This document shows, one piece after another, positions 27,953 to 38,228 of a stretch of DNA of 64,000 nt. Origin of the DNA: Cedecea neteri (GTDB lineage Bacteria > Pseudomonadota > Gammaproteobacteria > Enterobacterales > Enterobacteriaceae); the NCBI RefSeq assembly GCF_000757825.1, contig NZ_CP009451.1, forward strand, positions 3,348,001 to 3,412,000, written 5' to 3'. Made by a program: the position numbers and the translations under genes. Position 1 is the first letter of the stretch. Each line of letters starts with the position of its first letter. The notes below the pieces were generated by a model, which was not told the DNA's origin, made no database searches, and saw only the letters and a list, made by a program, of their open reading frames with translations.

Positions 27953-30247
27953 ATGAAAATGGATATTGATATCTCCCATGATAATTATGCTCATGCCTGG
28001 CAGCAGTTCCGTGGAGAAAGCTGGCAGCATGAAATTAACGTTCGGGATTTTATCCAGCAAAACTATACGCCGTATGAAGGGGATGATGCATTTCTGACGG
28101 GAGCGACGGCGGCTACTACGGCGCTGTGGGAAAAGGTGATGGAAGGCATTCGTGTCGAAAATGCCACCCATGCGCCGGTAGACTTTGACACCAACGTTGC
28201 TACTTCAATTACCGCTCACGCCCCCGGCTACATTATTCAGGAACGTGAAAAGATCGTTGGCCTGCAGACGGATAAACCACTGAAGCGCGCGCTGCATCCT
28301 TTTGGCGGCATCAATATGATCAAAAGCTCGTTTGAAGCTTATGGTCGAAAAATGGATCGCGAGTTCGAATACCAGTTTACCGAATTACGCAAAACCCATA
28401 ATCAGGGCGTGTTCGACGTTTATTCGCCGGATATTCTGCGCTGCCGCAAGTCCGGCGTTTTAACGGGATTACCGGACGGCTACGGGCGTGGCCGAATCAT
28501 CGGGGATTATCGCCGCGTGGCGCTGTATGGCATCGGCTATCTGGTCCGCGAGCGTGAGCTACAGTTTGCCGATCTGCAGCAGAAGCTGGAGCGTGGGGAG
28601 GATCTTGAAGCGACGATTCGCCTGCGTGAAGAGCTGGCGGAACATCGCCACGCGTTACTGCAAATTCAGGACATGGCCGCCGGATACGGCTTTGATATCT
28701 CGCGACCTGCAGGCAACGCGCAGGAGGCGATTCAGTGGCTGTATTTTGCCTATCTGGCGGCGGTGAAGTCGCAAAACGGCGGGGCGATGTCGCTTGGGCG
28801 TACCGCGACCTTTATCGATATTTACATTGAGCGCGATATTAAATCTGGCTTGCTCAACGAGCAGCAGGCGCAGGAATTAATTGACCATTTCATTATGAAA
28901 ATCCGCATGGTGCGCTTCCTGCGCACGCCGGAGTTTGATTCGCTGTTCTCCGGAGATCCTATCTGGGCCACCGAAGTGTTGGGCGGAATGGGGCTGGACG
29001 GTCGTACTCTGGTGACGAAAAGTACCTTCCGCTACCTGAATACGCTGCACACCATGGGGCCTGCGCCAGAGCCTAACTTGACCATTCTTTGGTCAGAAGC
29101 GCTGCCGGGCGCGTTCAAAGTCTATGCTGCCAGAGTGTCTATCGAAACCTCGTCATTGCAGTATGAAAATGATGATCTGATGCGCAGCGATTTCGACAGT
29201 GACGATTACGCTATTGCCTGCTGCGTAAGCCCGATGATCGTTGGCAAACAGATGCAGTTCTTTGGTGCTCGCGCCAACCTGGCGAAAACCCTGCTGTACT
29301 GCATTAACGGTGGGGTGGATGAAAAGCTGAAGATTCAGGTCGGGCCTAAAACCCCGATGTTGCTCGACGACGTGCTGGACTATGACAAGGTGATGGCCAG
29401 CCTTGATAGCTTTATGGACTGGCTGGCGGTGCAGTACGTGACGGCGCTTAATCTCATCCACTATATGCACGATAAATACAGCTACGAAGCGTCGCTGATG
29501 GCGCTGCATGACAGGGATGTTTACCGCACGATGGCGTGCGGGATTGCCGGGCTTTCGGTGGCGGTGGACTCGCTTTCGGCTATCAAACACGCGGTGGTTA
29601 AGCCAGTACGTGACCACACCGGATTGGCGGTAGATTTTGTGATTGAGGGCGACTATCCGCAGTACGGCAATAATGACGACCGCGTGGACGCCATTGCCTG
29701 TGGCCTGGTTGAGCGTTTTATGAAGAAAATTCAGGCGCTGCCCACCTACCGTGACGCGGTGCCGACGCAATCGATCCTGACGATTACCTCCAATGTGGTT
29801 TACGGGCAGAAAACGGGCAATACGCCCGATGGGCGCAGGGGCGGAACGCCGTTCGCTCCCGGTGCCAACCCGATGCACGGGCGTGACACTAAGGGGGCCG
29901 TGGCCTCGCTGACTTCCGTGGCGAAGCTGCCGTTTAGCTACGCGAAAGACGGCATTTCCTATACGTTTTCCATCGTTCCGGCCGCGCTGGGTAAAGATGA
30001 CTCCGTTCGTCGCCATAACCTGGTGGGGCTGCTTGACGGTTATTTCCATCACGATGTTAAAACGGAAGGCGGCCAGCACCTGAACGTCAACGTAATGAAT
30101 CGTGAGATGCTGATGGATGCCATTGAACATCCGGAAAATTACCCGACGCTAACCATTCGAGTTTCCGGCTACGCGGTGCGTTTTAACGCGCTTACCCGCG
30201 AGCAGCAGCAGGACGTGATTTCCAGAACCTTCACCCAGGCGCTGTAA
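27953..30247 (+). CDS. tdcE: 2-Ketobutyrate formate-lyase / pyruvate formate-lyase
   Basis: 764 residues, as in E. coli TdcE. Glycyl-radical enzyme cleaving 2-oxobutyrate with CoA to propionyl-CoA and formate. The adjacent catalytic cysteines (IACCVSPM) and the radical glycine near residue 739 (RVSGYAVRF) are intact. No activase gene lies nearby, so PflA encoded elsewhere must activate it. It is the last gene of this tdc operon: tdcF and tdcG, present in E. coli, do not follow; a terminator and mscS come next. Confidence 0.97.
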   Translation: MKMDIDISHDNYAHAWQQFRGESWQHEINVRDFIQQNYTPYEGDDAFLTGATAATTALWEKVMEGIRVENATHAPVDFDTNVATSITAHAPGYIIQEREKIVGLQTDKPLKRALHPFGGINMIKSSFEAYGRKMDREFEYQFTELRKTHNQGVFDVYSPDILRCRKSGVLTGLPDGYGRGRIIGDYRRVALYGIGYLVRERELQFADLQQKLERGEDLEATIRLREELAEHRHALLQIQDMAAGYGFDISRPAGNAQEAIQWLYFAYLAAVKSQNGGAMSLGRTATFIDIYIERDIKSGLLNEQQAQELIDHFIMKIRMVRFLRTPEFDSLFSGDPIWATEVLGGMGLDGRTLVTKSTFRYLNTLHTMGPAPEPNLTILWSEALPGAFKVYAARVSIETSSLQYENDDLMRSDFDSDDYAIACCVSPMIVGKQMQFFGARANLAKTLLYCINGGVDEKLKIQVGPKTPMLLDDVLDYDKVMASLDSFMDWLAVQYVTALNLIHYMHDKYSYEASLMALHDRDVYRTMACGIAGLSVAVDSLSAIKHAVVKPVRDHTGLAVDFVIEGDYPQYGNNDDRVDAIACGLVERFMKKIQALPTYRDAVPTQSILTITSNVVYGQKTGNTPDGRRGGTPFAPGANPMHGRDTKGAVASLTSVAKLPFSYAKDGISYTFSIVPAALGKDDSVRRHNLVGLLDGYFHHDVKTEGGQHLNVNVMNREMLMDAIEHPENYPTLTIRVSGYAVRFNALTREQQQDVISRTFTQAL

Positions 30248-30259
30248 GCCGCTAATAAG

Positions 30260-30282
30260 CCCGGACAGATGTCCGGGTTTTT
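30260..30282 (+). terminator. tdc operon terminator
   Basis: CCCGGACA-GA-TGTCCGGG followed by TTTTT; a perfect 8 bp stem. Confidence 0.88.
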
Positions 30283-30418
30283 CCCTTCTTTTGCCGTATT
30301 AACACGCAATTCGTGAACAATTTTGTGACCTGCTTGGCACATTCATGCGTTTTTGTTTACCCTTTACGGTCTGAGCTGCCTCTCCAGGCGTAGAAACTTT
30401 TCGGACAAGGAACAGTAA

Positions 30419-31279
30419 ATGGAAGATCTCAACGTAGTAGACAGTATTCACAATGCAGGAGGCTGGCTGGCGAGAAATCAGGAGCTCCTGCTCAGTTATG
30501 TGGTGAACATCGTTGCCGCAGTTGCCATCCTGATTGTCGGGATGATCGTTGCCCGCCTGATTTCCAGCACGGTGAATCGCCTGATGCTGGCTCGTGGCAT
30601 AGACAGCACCGTGGCTGATTTCCTCTCCGCGCTGGTACGCTACGGCATTATTGCCTTCACGCTGATTGCGGCTCTGAGCCGGGTTGGGGTGCAAACCGCT
30701 TCCGTGATTGCCGTTCTCGGTGCCGCCGGTTTGGCCGTTGGTCTGGCGCTACAGGGCTCGTTGTCCAACCTCGCCGCAGGCGTGCTGCTGGTGACCTTCC
30801 GTCCGTTCCGTACCGGAGAGTATGTTGACCTCGGCGGCATTGCAGGCACCGTGCTTAACGTGCAGATCTTCTCCACCACGATGCGCACGGTTGACGGCAA
30901 AATCGTGGTGGTGCCAAACGGTAAAATCATCGCCGGCAATATCATCAACTTCTCCCGCGAGCCGGTGCGCCGTAATGAATTTATCATTGGCGTCTCTTAC
31001 GAGGCTGATATCGACCAGGTTAAGCAGATCCTCACCGATATCGTGAGCCGCGACGAGCGCGTGCTAAAAGATAGAGATATCACGGTGCGTGTTAATGAAC
31101 TTGGGCCTTCTTCGGTAAACTTTGTGGTGCGTGCCTGGAGTAAGAGCGGCGACCTGCAAAACGTTTACTGGGACGTGCTGGAGCAAATTAAGAAGGGGCT
31201 GGATGCCAACGGCATCGGTATTCCTTACCCGCAAATGGACGTTCACGTTCGTAAAACGAACGACGCTGAAAACGCATAA
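30419..31279 (+). CDS. mscS: Small-conductance mechanosensitive channel MscS
   Basis: 286 residues, the E. coli MscS length. Three N-terminal membrane helices; the pore-lining TM3 with Ala/Gly packing is [21 protein letters not shown] cytoplasmic vestibule domain follows. It opens on membrane tension to release solutes during osmotic downshock. The leader contains AAGGAACAG before the ATG. A terminator separates it from argO. Confidence 0.97.
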   Translation: MEDLNVVDSIHNAGGWLARNQELLLSYVVNIVAAVAILIVGMIVARLISSTVNRLMLARGIDSTVADFLSALVRYGIIAFTLIAALSRVGVQTASVIAVLGAAGLAVGLALQGSLSNLAAGVLLVTFRPFRTGEYVDLGGIAGTVLNVQIFSTTMRTVDGKIVVVPNGKIIAGNIINFSREPVRRNEFIIGVSYEADIDQVKQILTDIVSRDERVLKDRDITVRVNELGPSSVNFVVRAWSKSGDLQNVYWDVLEQIKKGLDANGIGIPYPQMDVHVRKTNDAENA

Positions 31280-31284
31280 TCCTC

Positions 31285-31312
31285 AAGGCCAGCTTTCGCT
31301 GGCCTTATTTTT
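31285..31312 (+). terminator. mscS terminator
   Basis: AAGGCCAGC-TTTC-GCTGGCCTT followed by ATTTTT. Confidence 0.85.
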
Positions 31313-31421
31313 GCCTCTGGTGATTAGTAATTCTTATTAGTGATTAATAATATCCATTTCCTCTAATAATTTTTGCGCATTACACTCACGCCAAATGATG
31401 AACATTTGAAGGGTGTGCAGC

Positions 31422-32057
31422 GTGTTAGCTTATTATTTTCAAGGTATTGCATTGGGGGCGGCGCTGATTCTTCCGCTGGGGCCGCAAAATGCTTTCGTGA
31501 TGAATCAGGGCATTCGTCGTCAGTATCATTTGATGATCGCCTCGCTGTGCGCGCTGAGCGACATCATTCTCATTTGCGGCGGGATTTTTGGCGGCAGTGC
31601 CATCCTGATGCAGTCTCCCTGGCTGCTGGCGCTGGTCACGTGGGGCGGCGTGGCATTTCTGCTGTGGTACGGCTGGGGCGCGCTGCGCACGGCGATGAGC
31701 AGCAATGTGGAACTAGCCTCGGCAGAGGTGCTCAAGCAGGGGCGCTGGAAAATCGTCGTCACTATGCTGGCGGTCACCTGGCTCAACCCGCACGTTTATC
31801 TGGATACATTTGTGGTGCTCGGTAGCCTGGGTGGCCAGCTTGCTGATGAAGCGAAACGCTGGTTTGCTTTGGGCACCATCAGCGCCTCTATTCTCTGGTT
31901 TTACGGTCTGGCAATGCTTGCCGCCTGGCTTGCGCCACGTCTGCGCACGGCGAAAGCCCAGCGTATTATTAATGGCATCGTTGGCGTAGTGATGTGGGTT
32001 ATCGCGGCTCAGCTGGCCAGAGATGGCGTGCAGCATATCGCGGCGCTCGTGGGCTAA
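31422..32057 (+). CDS. argO: L-arginine exporter ArgO
   Basis: 211 residues, LysE family, with 5-6 membrane segments and the N-terminal [15 protein letters not shown] signature. It exports arginine (and toxic canavanine). The GTG at 31422 gives the E. coli length and lies 8 bases after AAGGG; an in-frame GTG at 31413 overlaps that ribosome site and is unlikely. In E. coli its transcription depends on ArgP, encoded nearby at 32959. Confidence 0.94.
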   Translation: MLAYYFQGIALGAALILPLGPQNAFVMNQGIRRQYHLMIASLCALSDIILICGGIFGGSAILMQSPWLLALVTWGGVAFLLWYGWGALRTAMSSNVELASAEVLKQGRWKIVVTMLAVTWLNPHVYLDTFVVLGSLGGQLADEAKRWFALGTISASILWFYGLAMLAAWLAPRLRTAKAQRIINGIVGVVMWVIAAQLARDGVQHIAALVG

Positions 32058-32167
32058 TTCGCCATAATCTGATAGACAAGTTACTATTACAGGCTAAGCT
32101 TGCTGGCAGACGCCGGGAGTTTGTCGATCGGCGTAATCACAGTGGAACGTAGCACGGAGGAGTTACA

Positions 32168-32905
32168 GTGAAGTTTAAAATTTTAGCATTAGCCGCGTTA
32201 ATGGGATTAGGTTCTGTTTCTGTACAGGCAGGCGAGTTGCCAAACGGGCCGCACGTGGTCACCTCCGGGACAGCCAGCGTCGATGCAGTTCCTGATATCG
32301 CCACGCTCGCCATCGAAGTCAATGTGACCGCTAAGGACGCAGCTTCCGCCAAAAAACAGGCTGACGATCGCGTGGCGCAGTATCTGACCTTCCTGCAGAA
32401 AAATGGCGTAGAGAAGAAGGACATCAATGCCGCCAACCTGCGCACACAGCCAGAATATGATTACCTGAAAGACGGTAAAACCCAGTTGAAGGGCTACCGT
32501 GCGGTACGCCAGGTGGAAGTCACCCTGCGTCAGCTGGATAAAATGAACGAACTGCTTGATGGTGCGCTGAAGTCCGGCCTGAACGAAATCCGTTCCGTGT
32601 CCCTGGGCGTTGCACATCCGGAAGAATACAAGGATAAAGCACGTAAAGAAGCGATTACCGATGCGACCCGTCAGGCGAAGCTGTTGGCAGAAGGCTTTAA
32701 CAGCAAGCTGGGGCCGGTATACAGCGTGCGTTACCACGTTTCTAACTACCAGCCAGCGCCGATGGTTCGCATGATGAAAGCGAACGCAGCAGCGCCGGCT
32801 TCCGCTCAGGATACCTACGATCAGCAGACTATTCAGTTTGACGACCAGGTTGATGTGGTGTTTGAACTGCAGGGCGCACAGACTCCGGCTGCTCCTGCTC
32901 AGTAA
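32168..32905 (+). CDS. yggE: Periplasmic SIMPL-domain protein YggE
   Basis: 245 residues with a Sec signal peptide cut after residue 21 (SVSVQA). The mature part is one SIMPL/DUF541 domain, with typical ASAKKQADDRV and RTQPEYDY stretches and a Pro/Ala-rich tail. In E. coli the protein is linked to reduced oxidative stress; its biochemical function is unresolved. GTG start after CGGAGGAG. Same neighbours as in E. coli (argO upstream, argP convergent). Confidence 0.92.
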   Translation: MKFKILALAALMGLGSVSVQAGELPNGPHVVTSGTASVDAVPDIATLAIEVNVTAKDAASAKKQADDRVAQYLTFLQKNGVEKKDINAANLRTQPEYDYLKDGKTQLKGYRAVRQVEVTLRQLDKMNELLDGALKSGLNEIRSVSLGVAHPEEYKDKARKEAITDATRQAKLLAEGFNSKLGPVYSVRYHVSNYQPAPMVRMMKANAAAPASAQDTYDQQTIQFDDQVDVVFELQGAQTPAAPAQ

Positions 32906-32920
32906 GATTTGATCTTCACC

Positions 32921-32950
32921 TTAACCCTCGCCGTTCCAGGCGAGGGTTAA
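32921..32950. terminator. Bidirectional stem between yggE and argP
   Basis: TTAACCCTCGCC-GTTCCA-GGCGAGGGTTAA: a perfect 12 bp stem between convergent genes, symmetrical enough to serve both strands although the T runs are short. Confidence 0.65.
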
Positions 32951-32958
32951 TCAAAGCG

Positions 32959-33858
32959 TTATTCCGTATCCTGCCTCAATACCTTGTGCCCGTACTCCAG
33001 CAAAGCATCCGTCACGTTACGCATCATGCGGCTTTCAGGCGCAAAGCGGTGCCAGTAAAGCATGCGTCGCTGCAGCAGGCCCGGCGTCAGGTCGATTAAT
33101 TCGCCGCTATTCAACTCGCGCTCAATTTGCAGATGCGGGATCATACAGCAGGTTGTGCCCTGGCGAGCCAGCTGCACAAAGGCTTCCGAAGAGTTAACGA
33201 TATGGCACGGCACGCTGCCCGGCGACAGGTCAAAGTTCTGCTGTAAAAACGCCTGATGCATGTCGTCGAGATGATCGAACGCAACGGCGGGGGCTTTAAG
33301 CAGGGCTGAACGCGTGACGCCGTTAGGGAAATAGCGTTCGGCAAAATCTTTCGACCCAACAAACAGGTAGTCCAGCGCGCCCAGGCGATCCACCAGGCAG
33401 CTCGGCAGCGGCTGAGGCTGAATGGAAACCGCCCCGACCACTTCACCACGGCGCAGGCGTTCCTGAGTCCGGGTTTCATCTTCAACCTGAAGATTCAGGC
33501 GAATAGGCGAGTCGGCTAATACCGGCGCCAGAGCCGGCAGCAGCCAGGTTGCCAGACTGTCGGCGTTGACCGCCAGGGAAAGCAGCAGCGGCGTGGAGCC
33601 GGTTTGCTCGTCGCCCAGCCACTCTTCTTCCAGCAGCTCTACCTGGCGTAAAAGCGCCAGCAGTTTTTGGCCCTGCTCGGTAGGACGAGGCGGCACGGTG
33701 CGCACCAACAATGGCTGGCCGAACATCGTTTCCAGTTGCTTAATACGTTGTGAGACGGCCGACTGAGTAATGCACAGCTTCTGCGCAGCACGCTCAAATC
33801 CTCGTTCACGAATTACCGCATCCAGCGCCTGCAGCGTTCTGTAGTCCGGGCGTTTCAT
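32959..33858 (-). CDS. argP: LysR-type regulator ArgP
   Basis: 299 residues, nearly identical in sequence to E. coli ArgP (IciA). N-terminal HTH with [21 protein letters not shown]-terminal lysine/arginine-binding domain. It activates argO with arginine and is trapped by lysine, and regulates lysine-biosynthetic and other genes. It is divergent from rpiA, as in E. coli, with about 190 bp between them. Confidence 0.96.
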   Translation of the reverse strand: MKRPDYRTLQALDAVIRERGFERAAQKLCITQSAVSQRIKQLETMFGQPLLVRTVPPRPTEQGQKLLALLRQVELLEEEWLGDEQTGSTPLLLSLAVNADSLATWLLPALAPVLADSPIRLNLQVEDETRTQERLRRGEVVGAVSIQPQPLPSCLVDRLGALDYLFVGSKDFAERYFPNGVTRSALLKAPAVAFDHLDDMHQAFLQQNFDLSPGSVPCHIVNSSEAFVQLARQGTTCCMIPHLQIERELNSGELIDLTPGLLQRRMLYWHRFAPESRMMRNVTDALLEYGHKVLRQDTE

Positions 33859-34046
33859 TGTTGTTCATTTGCTCCTGATTTCGTCGGGCAATCACTATGA
33901 CATAAATTTGCCGTTGATTCAGACCAAATCGGCGAGCGGTGATTTCGTTCGAACGTGATGACGTTGGCATTGCGGCAAAGCCGGGGACATTTTTCCGATG
34001 CATGCTCTATAATGCGCGTCAGTTTCCACATCACAGGCATAAAATT

Positions 34047-34706
34047 ATGACGCAGGATGAACTGAAAAAAGCAGTCGGATGGGCAGCACTCCAGTACGTG
34101 CAGCCGGGCACCATTGTGGGCGTGGGCACGGGCTCAACTGCCGCACACTTTATTGATGCTTTGGGCACCATCAAGCACCAGATTGAAGGCGCTGTTTCCA
34201 GCTCCGACGCTTCCACCGCGAAACTGAAAAGCCTTGGGATTACCGTTTTCGATCTCAATGAGGTGGACTCATTAGGCGTTTATGTTGACGGTGCCGATGA
34301 GATTAACAACCAGATGCAGATGATCAAAGGCGGCGGCGCGGCCCTGACCCGCGAGAAAATCATCGCTTCGGTAGCAGAGAAGTTTGTCTGCATCGCGGAC
34401 TCGTCCAAGCAGGTCGATATTCTTGGTAACTTCCCGCTGCCGGTTGAGGTTATCCCGATGGCGCGCAGCGCCGTAGCGCGTGAGCTGGTGAAGCTGGGCG
34501 GCCGCCCGGAATATCGCCAGGGCGTGGTAACGGACAACGGTAACATCATTCTGGATGTGCATGGTCTAAGCATCATGGAGCCGATGAAGCTGGAAAATAC
34601 CATCAACGGTATGCCTGGCGTGGTGACCGTGGGTCTGTTTGCGAACCGCGGCGCGGATGTGGCGCTGATCGGCACCGCAGACGGCGTGAAAACCATCGTG
34701 AAATGA
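34047..34706 (+). CDS. rpiA: Ribose-5-phosphate isomerase A
   Basis: 219 residues, as in E. coli. Interconverts ribose-5-phosphate and ribulose-5-phosphate. The phosphate loop [12 protein letters not shown] and the catalytic stretch YVDGADEIN with [12 protein letters not shown] are present. The ATG at 34047 matches the E. coli start [11 protein letters not shown]; an upstream in-frame ATG at 33939 would extend into the argP-rpiA control region. Confidence 0.97.
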   Translation: MTQDELKKAVGWAALQYVQPGTIVGVGTGSTAAHFIDALGTIKHQIEGAVSSSDASTAKLKSLGITVFDLNEVDSLGVYVDGADEINNQMQMIKGGGAALTREKIIASVAEKFVCIADSSKQVDILGNFPLPVEVIPMARSAVARELVKLGGRPEYRQGVVTDNGNIILDVHGLSIMEPMKLENTINGMPGVVTVGLFANRGADVALIGTADGVKTIVK

Positions 34707-35009
34707 TCTGACCGGGGCGCATCCCGCGCCCCAAAAATCCGTATAAAAAATGACAAATTATTTTAACGGCATATTTGGTGACATATATCACATTTTGGTA
34801 ACAGTCCTGTGATTCATTCCTGGTTCTTCCTCCCTCCCAGCATTTTATTCTGACACCTGCCGCCTTATTCCCTCCTGACGAGACGGGGACGCAATCGTTC
34901 ATATTGCCCCAAACGTAGATTTTGATATTTTGACAGAAGGGTAACTTATAGGCGGTGGCGCATCACCGCCCAGAAACGAACACAACAGCACAGAAATAGG
35001 GTCGGGGAA
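34707..35009. promoter_or_regulatory. serA upstream region with CRP-like site
   Basis: A 303 bp non-coding stretch. A GC stem (34714-34732) follows rpiA but is trailed by A rather than T on the plus strand. GGTGACATATATCACA (34777-34792) is a good CRP match (GTGA-N6-TCACA). E. coli serA is known to be controlled by Lrp and CRP. I see no small gene here. Confidence 0.5.
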
Positions 35010-36248
35010 ATGGCAAAAGTATCACTGGATAAAGACAGAATTAAATTCCTGCTTGTCGAAGGCGTGCACCAAAAAGCGGTGGATAATCTTCGCGCGGCGG
35101 GATACACCAACATTGAGTTTCATAAAGGCGCGCTGGATTCCGAAGCGCTCAAAGAGTCGATCCGTGATGCTCACTTCATTGGCCTGCGTTCCCGCACCCA
35201 TTTGACCGAAGAGATCTTTGCCGCAGCCGAGAAGCTGGTGGCGGTGGGCTGTTTCTGCATTGGGACAAACCAGGTTGACCTGGACGCCGCCGCGAAGCGT
35301 GGGGTTCCGGTGTTCAACGCCCCGTTCTCTAACACCCGTTCCGTTGCTGAGCTGGTCATTGGCGAACTGCTGTTGCTGCTGCGCGGTATTCCAGAGGCTA
35401 ACGCCAAAGCGCACCGTGGCGTGTGGAACAAGCTGGCCGTGGGTTCTTACGAGGCTCGTGGTAAAAAGCTGGGCATTATCGGTTACGGCCACATCGGCAC
35501 GCAGCTGGGGATCCTGGCTGAATCTTTGGGAATGCACGTTTACTTCTACGACATCGAGAACAAGCTGCCGCTGGGTAACGCCACTCAGGTTCAGCATCTT
35601 TCCGACCTGCTGAATATGAGCGATGTGGTGAGTCTCCACGTGCCTGAAAACGCCTCGACCAAAAACATGATTGGCACTAACGAACTGGCGCTGATGAAGC
35701 CGGGTTCGCTGCTGATCAACGCTTCTCGCGGCACGGTGGTGGATATTCCTGCTCTGTGCGGCGCGCTGTCCAGCAAACACCTGTCCGGTGCGGCCATCGA
35801 CGTCTTCCCGACCGAACCTGCGACTAACAGCGATCCGTTTAACTCACCTCTGTGCGAGTTCGACAACGTTATCCTGACGCCACACATCGGCGGCTCGACT
35901 CAGGAAGCGCAGGAAAACATTGGCCTGGAAGTGGCGGGCAAGCTGGCGAAATACTCTGATAACGGCTCTACGCTGTCTGCGGTTAACTTCCCTGAAGTTT
36001 CTCTGCCGCTGCACGGGGGTACAACCAGCCGTCTGCTGCATATTCATGAGAACCGTCCGGGGATCCTGACCGCGCTTAACCAGATCTTTGCCGAGCAGGG
36101 CATCAACATTGCCGCTCAGTTCCTGCAGACTACGCCGCACATGGGCTACGTCGTGATTGATATTGATGCGCCGGAAGATGTTGCGGAGAAAGCGCTGAAA
36201 TCAATGAAAGCAATTCCGGGCACCATCCGCGCCCGCCTGCTGTACTGA
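35010..36248 (+). CDS. serA: D-3-phosphoglycerate dehydrogenase
   Basis: 412 residues; first step of serine synthesis, oxidising 3-phosphoglycerate. NAD loop IGYGHIGTQLG, catalytic Arg in NASRGTVVD and His in LTPHIGGST. A C-terminal ACT domain (HENRPGILTALNQIF) binds serine for feedback inhibition. Two residues longer than E. coli SerA. AGGG lies upstream of the ATG. It supplies serine that gcvTHP, further on, can help balance as one-carbon units. Confidence 0.97.
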   Translation: MAKVSLDKDRIKFLLVEGVHQKAVDNLRAAGYTNIEFHKGALDSEALKESIRDAHFIGLRSRTHLTEEIFAAAEKLVAVGCFCIGTNQVDLDAAAKRGVPVFNAPFSNTRSVAELVIGELLLLLRGIPEANAKAHRGVWNKLAVGSYEARGKKLGIIGYGHIGTQLGILAESLGMHVYFYDIENKLPLGNATQVQHLSDLLNMSDVVSLHVPENASTKNMIGTNELALMKPGSLLINASRGTVVDIPALCGALSSKHLSGAAIDVFPTEPATNSDPFNSPLCEFDNVILTPHIGGSTQEAQENIGLEVAGKLAKYSDNGSTLSAVNFPEVSLPLHGGTTSRLLHIHENRPGILTALNQIFAEQGINIAAQFLQTTPHMGYVVIDIDAPEDVAEKALKSMKAIPGTIRARLLY

Positions 36249-36286
36249 TAGACGAGGCTGCCTCTTTCTCTGATGGGGAAGGGGCA

Positions 36287-36883
36287 TTACCACTGCCAGA
36301 GGCGCGACGGTGTGACTACGGCTGGTAAAGGGATATCCCACTGCTCGACTGGCAATGCATCCACCTGCTGGCAATCGTGAGCCAGGCCAACCGGGTAAAG
36401 GCCGTGCTGGTGCCAATTCTGTAGCGTTCTGTCGTAAAACCCGCCGCCCATCCCCAAACGCTGTCCGGTTTCATCAAAGGCAACCAGAGGCGTAACCAGC
36501 ACGTCCAGCCTGTTCAGCGGCAACACGTCGCGAACATCCAGCTTAGGTTCAAGAATTTTCAGGCGATTTATCACCAGATTGCTTTGCGGCGTGTAGCGCA
36601 AAAACAGCAGGTTACCGGCGCTGAAAGGGTGAAGAACCGGAAGGTAAACCTCTTTTCCCGCCTGCCACAGTGCTTCAATCAGCGGCGTGGTATCAAGCTC
36701 GCCGTCGAAGGAAAGAAATAGCGCCACGGTTTTCGCGCGAAGAACCGGCTCAAACGCCAGCATGCGTTCAGCGGCCTGTAGGGCAAAAGTTTGTTGTTCA
36801 GCGGGAGTGAGTGACCGACGTCGCTGCCGGATTGTCTGGCGAATGTTCTGACGAAGCGTTGAGGTTAACGGGATATGCGTCAT
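36287..36883 (-). CDS. ygfA: 5-Formyltetrahydrofolate cyclo-ligase
   Basis: 198 residues; ATP-dependent conversion of 5-formyl-THF to 5,10-methenyl-THF, clearing a folate inhibitor. The ATP/folate loop GMGGGFYDRTL and VLPLNRLDVLVTPLVAFDE are present. Its start gives about 16 N-terminal residues more than the annotated E. coli protein; an internal ATG is not obvious. It lies just downstream of 6S RNA on the same strand, the conserved ssrS-ygfA arrangement linked to persister formation in E. coli. Confidence 0.94.
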   Translation of the reverse strand: MTHIPLTSTLRQNIRQTIRQRRRSLTPAEQQTFALQAAERMLAFEPVLRAKTVALFLSFDGELDTTPLIEALWQAGKEVYLPVLHPFSAGNLLFLRYTPQSNLVINRLKILEPKLDVRDVLPLNRLDVLVTPLVAFDETGQRLGMGGGFYDRTLQNWHQHGLYPVGLAHDCQQVDALPVEQWDIPLPAVVTPSRLWQW

Positions 36884-36903
36884 GATGTCTGGGTAGTAAA
36901 GAG

Positions 36904-37087
36904 GGAATCTCCGAGATGCCGCCGCAGGCTGTAACCCTTGAACCCTTGGTTCAAGGTGAGTGTGTCGTCATGGTTTTCAGGCTTCTCGGACGGACCGAGC
37001 ATGCTCACCAACCGCGGAGCGCCACACTCTTGTGGTATGAAATATCGGCTCAGGGGACTGGCCCGCTTGCAAACATCTCAGAGAAAT
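36904..37087 (-). ncRNA. ssrS: 6S RNA
   Basis: A 184 nt match, read on the minus strand, to E. coli 6S RNA from ATTTCTCTGAGATG at the 5' end to the 3' GGAGATTCC. The terminal closing stem is GGAATCTCCGAGATG against its partner, and the central bubble region around GCTCGGTCCGTCCGAGAAGC is preserved. 6S RNA mimics an open promoter and binds sigma-70 RNA polymerase in stationary phase. A TTGACT element (37113-37118 on the plus strand as AGTCAA) fits a sigma-70 -35 box. It sits between zapA and ygfA as in E. coli. Confidence 0.96.
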
Positions 37088-37128
37088 TTTGTCTTCGAAG
37101 TTACTCTACCATAGTCAACTGCGAAGTG

Positions 37129-37458
37129 TTATTCAAACTTTGGACCCTGTCGGTCTGCGATGCGACCCTGCTCAAGCAATGCTTGTTCGATGGTCTGCTG
37201 TAGCATCCGAATACGCTCTTCCATGTTGGCGGCGTAGTCACGGGTTTTCGACTTTTCCTGAGTCAGCTCGTAGCAAATGTTCAGTGCTGCGATAAAGACC
37301 AGCTGCTCGGTATTTGTGACTCTAGTGCGAACTTTTAAATCTTGCAACCGCTGATTCAGCTCTTCCGCAGCCTGATTCAGCGCATCCTGTTGTTCAGGCG
37401 GACAATTCACGCGCAATGAACGACCGAAAATTTGAATATCGACTGGTTGTGCAGACAT
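37129..37458 (-). CDS. zapA: Cell division protein ZapA
   Basis: 109 residues, the E. coli length. N-terminal FtsZ-binding domain ([15 protein letters not shown]) and a C-terminal coiled coil (about residues 50-100). It bundles FtsZ filaments at the Z ring. The start at 37458 matches E. coli MSAQPVDI; longer upstream frames run into the ygfB promoter. It is divergent from ygfB and precedes ssrS. Confidence 0.96.
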   Translation of the reverse strand: MSAQPVDIQIFGRSLRVNCPPEQQDALNQAAEELNQRLQDLKVRTRVTNTEQLVFIAALNICYELTQEKSKTRDYAANMEERIRMLQQTIEQALLEQGRIADRQGPKFE

Positions 37459-37626
37459 GCTACCTTCCTGCTGTTTACTCGCCTGCCTTAACGCTACCGG
37501 CCCCGGTAGCGGAAGGGGCGCCACTATAGCTATCCCGATATCAAGATACAAGCCCTTTTCTGGTATCTGCGGGGGTCCTGGTGGTAGCATAACACACACT
37601 ATTCCTGCCAACGATGACGAATGCGC

Positions 37627-38205
37627 ATGTCAATACAGAACGCAATGCCTGACTACGACTTAGTCGGTCAACTTTTGAACCAACAGGGTGTGGGCCTGAC
37701 GCCTGCAGAAATGCACGGCTTAATCAGCGGCATGCTGTGCGGCGGTAACAACGATACTAGCTGGCAAACGCTGCTGCATGACCTGACTAACGAAGGCCTC
37801 GCCTTTAGCCAGAATCTGGCGGACCCGTTGCGTAATATGCACGGTGCCATTGGCGACGCGCTGGAAGACGAAGGCTTCCTGTTCCAGCTTTACCTGCCGG
37901 ATGGGGATGATGTCTCCGTCTTCGATCGTGCCGATGCGCTTTCCGGCTGGGTAAACCACTTCCTGTTGGGCCTCGGCGTGATGCAGAGCAAGCTGGATAA
38001 AGTCACCGGCGAAACCGGCGAAGCGATTGACGATCTGCGTAATATTGCCCAGTTGGGCTATGACGAGGACGAAGATCAGGAAGAGCTGGAAATGTCCCTC
38101 GAAGAGATTATTGAGTATGTACGTGTTGCTGCACTGCTGTGCCACGACACCTTTACTCATGCGGCACCGACCGCACCAGAGGTACGCAAGCCAACGCTCC
38201 ACTAA
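37627..38205 (+). CDS. ygfB: UPF0149-family protein YgfB
   Basis: 192 residues, all helical, acidic, with the conserved [18 protein letters not shown]-terminus and [21 protein letters not shown]-terminus. The molecular role is not established in enterobacteria. An ATG two codons upstream (37621) is possible. It leads the series ygfB-pepP-ubiH-ubiI, 23 bp before pepP. Confidence 0.93.
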   Translation: MSIQNAMPDYDLVGQLLNQQGVGLTPAEMHGLISGMLCGGNNDTSWQTLLHDLTNEGLAFSQNLADPLRNMHGAIGDALEDEGFLFQLYLPDGDDVSVFDRADALSGWVNHFLLGLGVMQSKLDKVTGETGEAIDDLRNIAQLGYDEDEDQEELEMSLEEIIEYVRVAALLCHDTFTHAAPTAPEVRKPTLH

Positions 38206-38228
38206 CGATAAAAATGTCAGGAGGTGTG

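Noticed and set aside
29153..30130. 325-residue antisense open frame in tdcE
   Set aside because: Shadow frame; tdcE is full length with cysteines and radical glycine.
34714..34732. Terminator after rpiA
   Set aside because: Stem GGGGCGC/GCGCCCC is followed by A, not T, on the plus strand.
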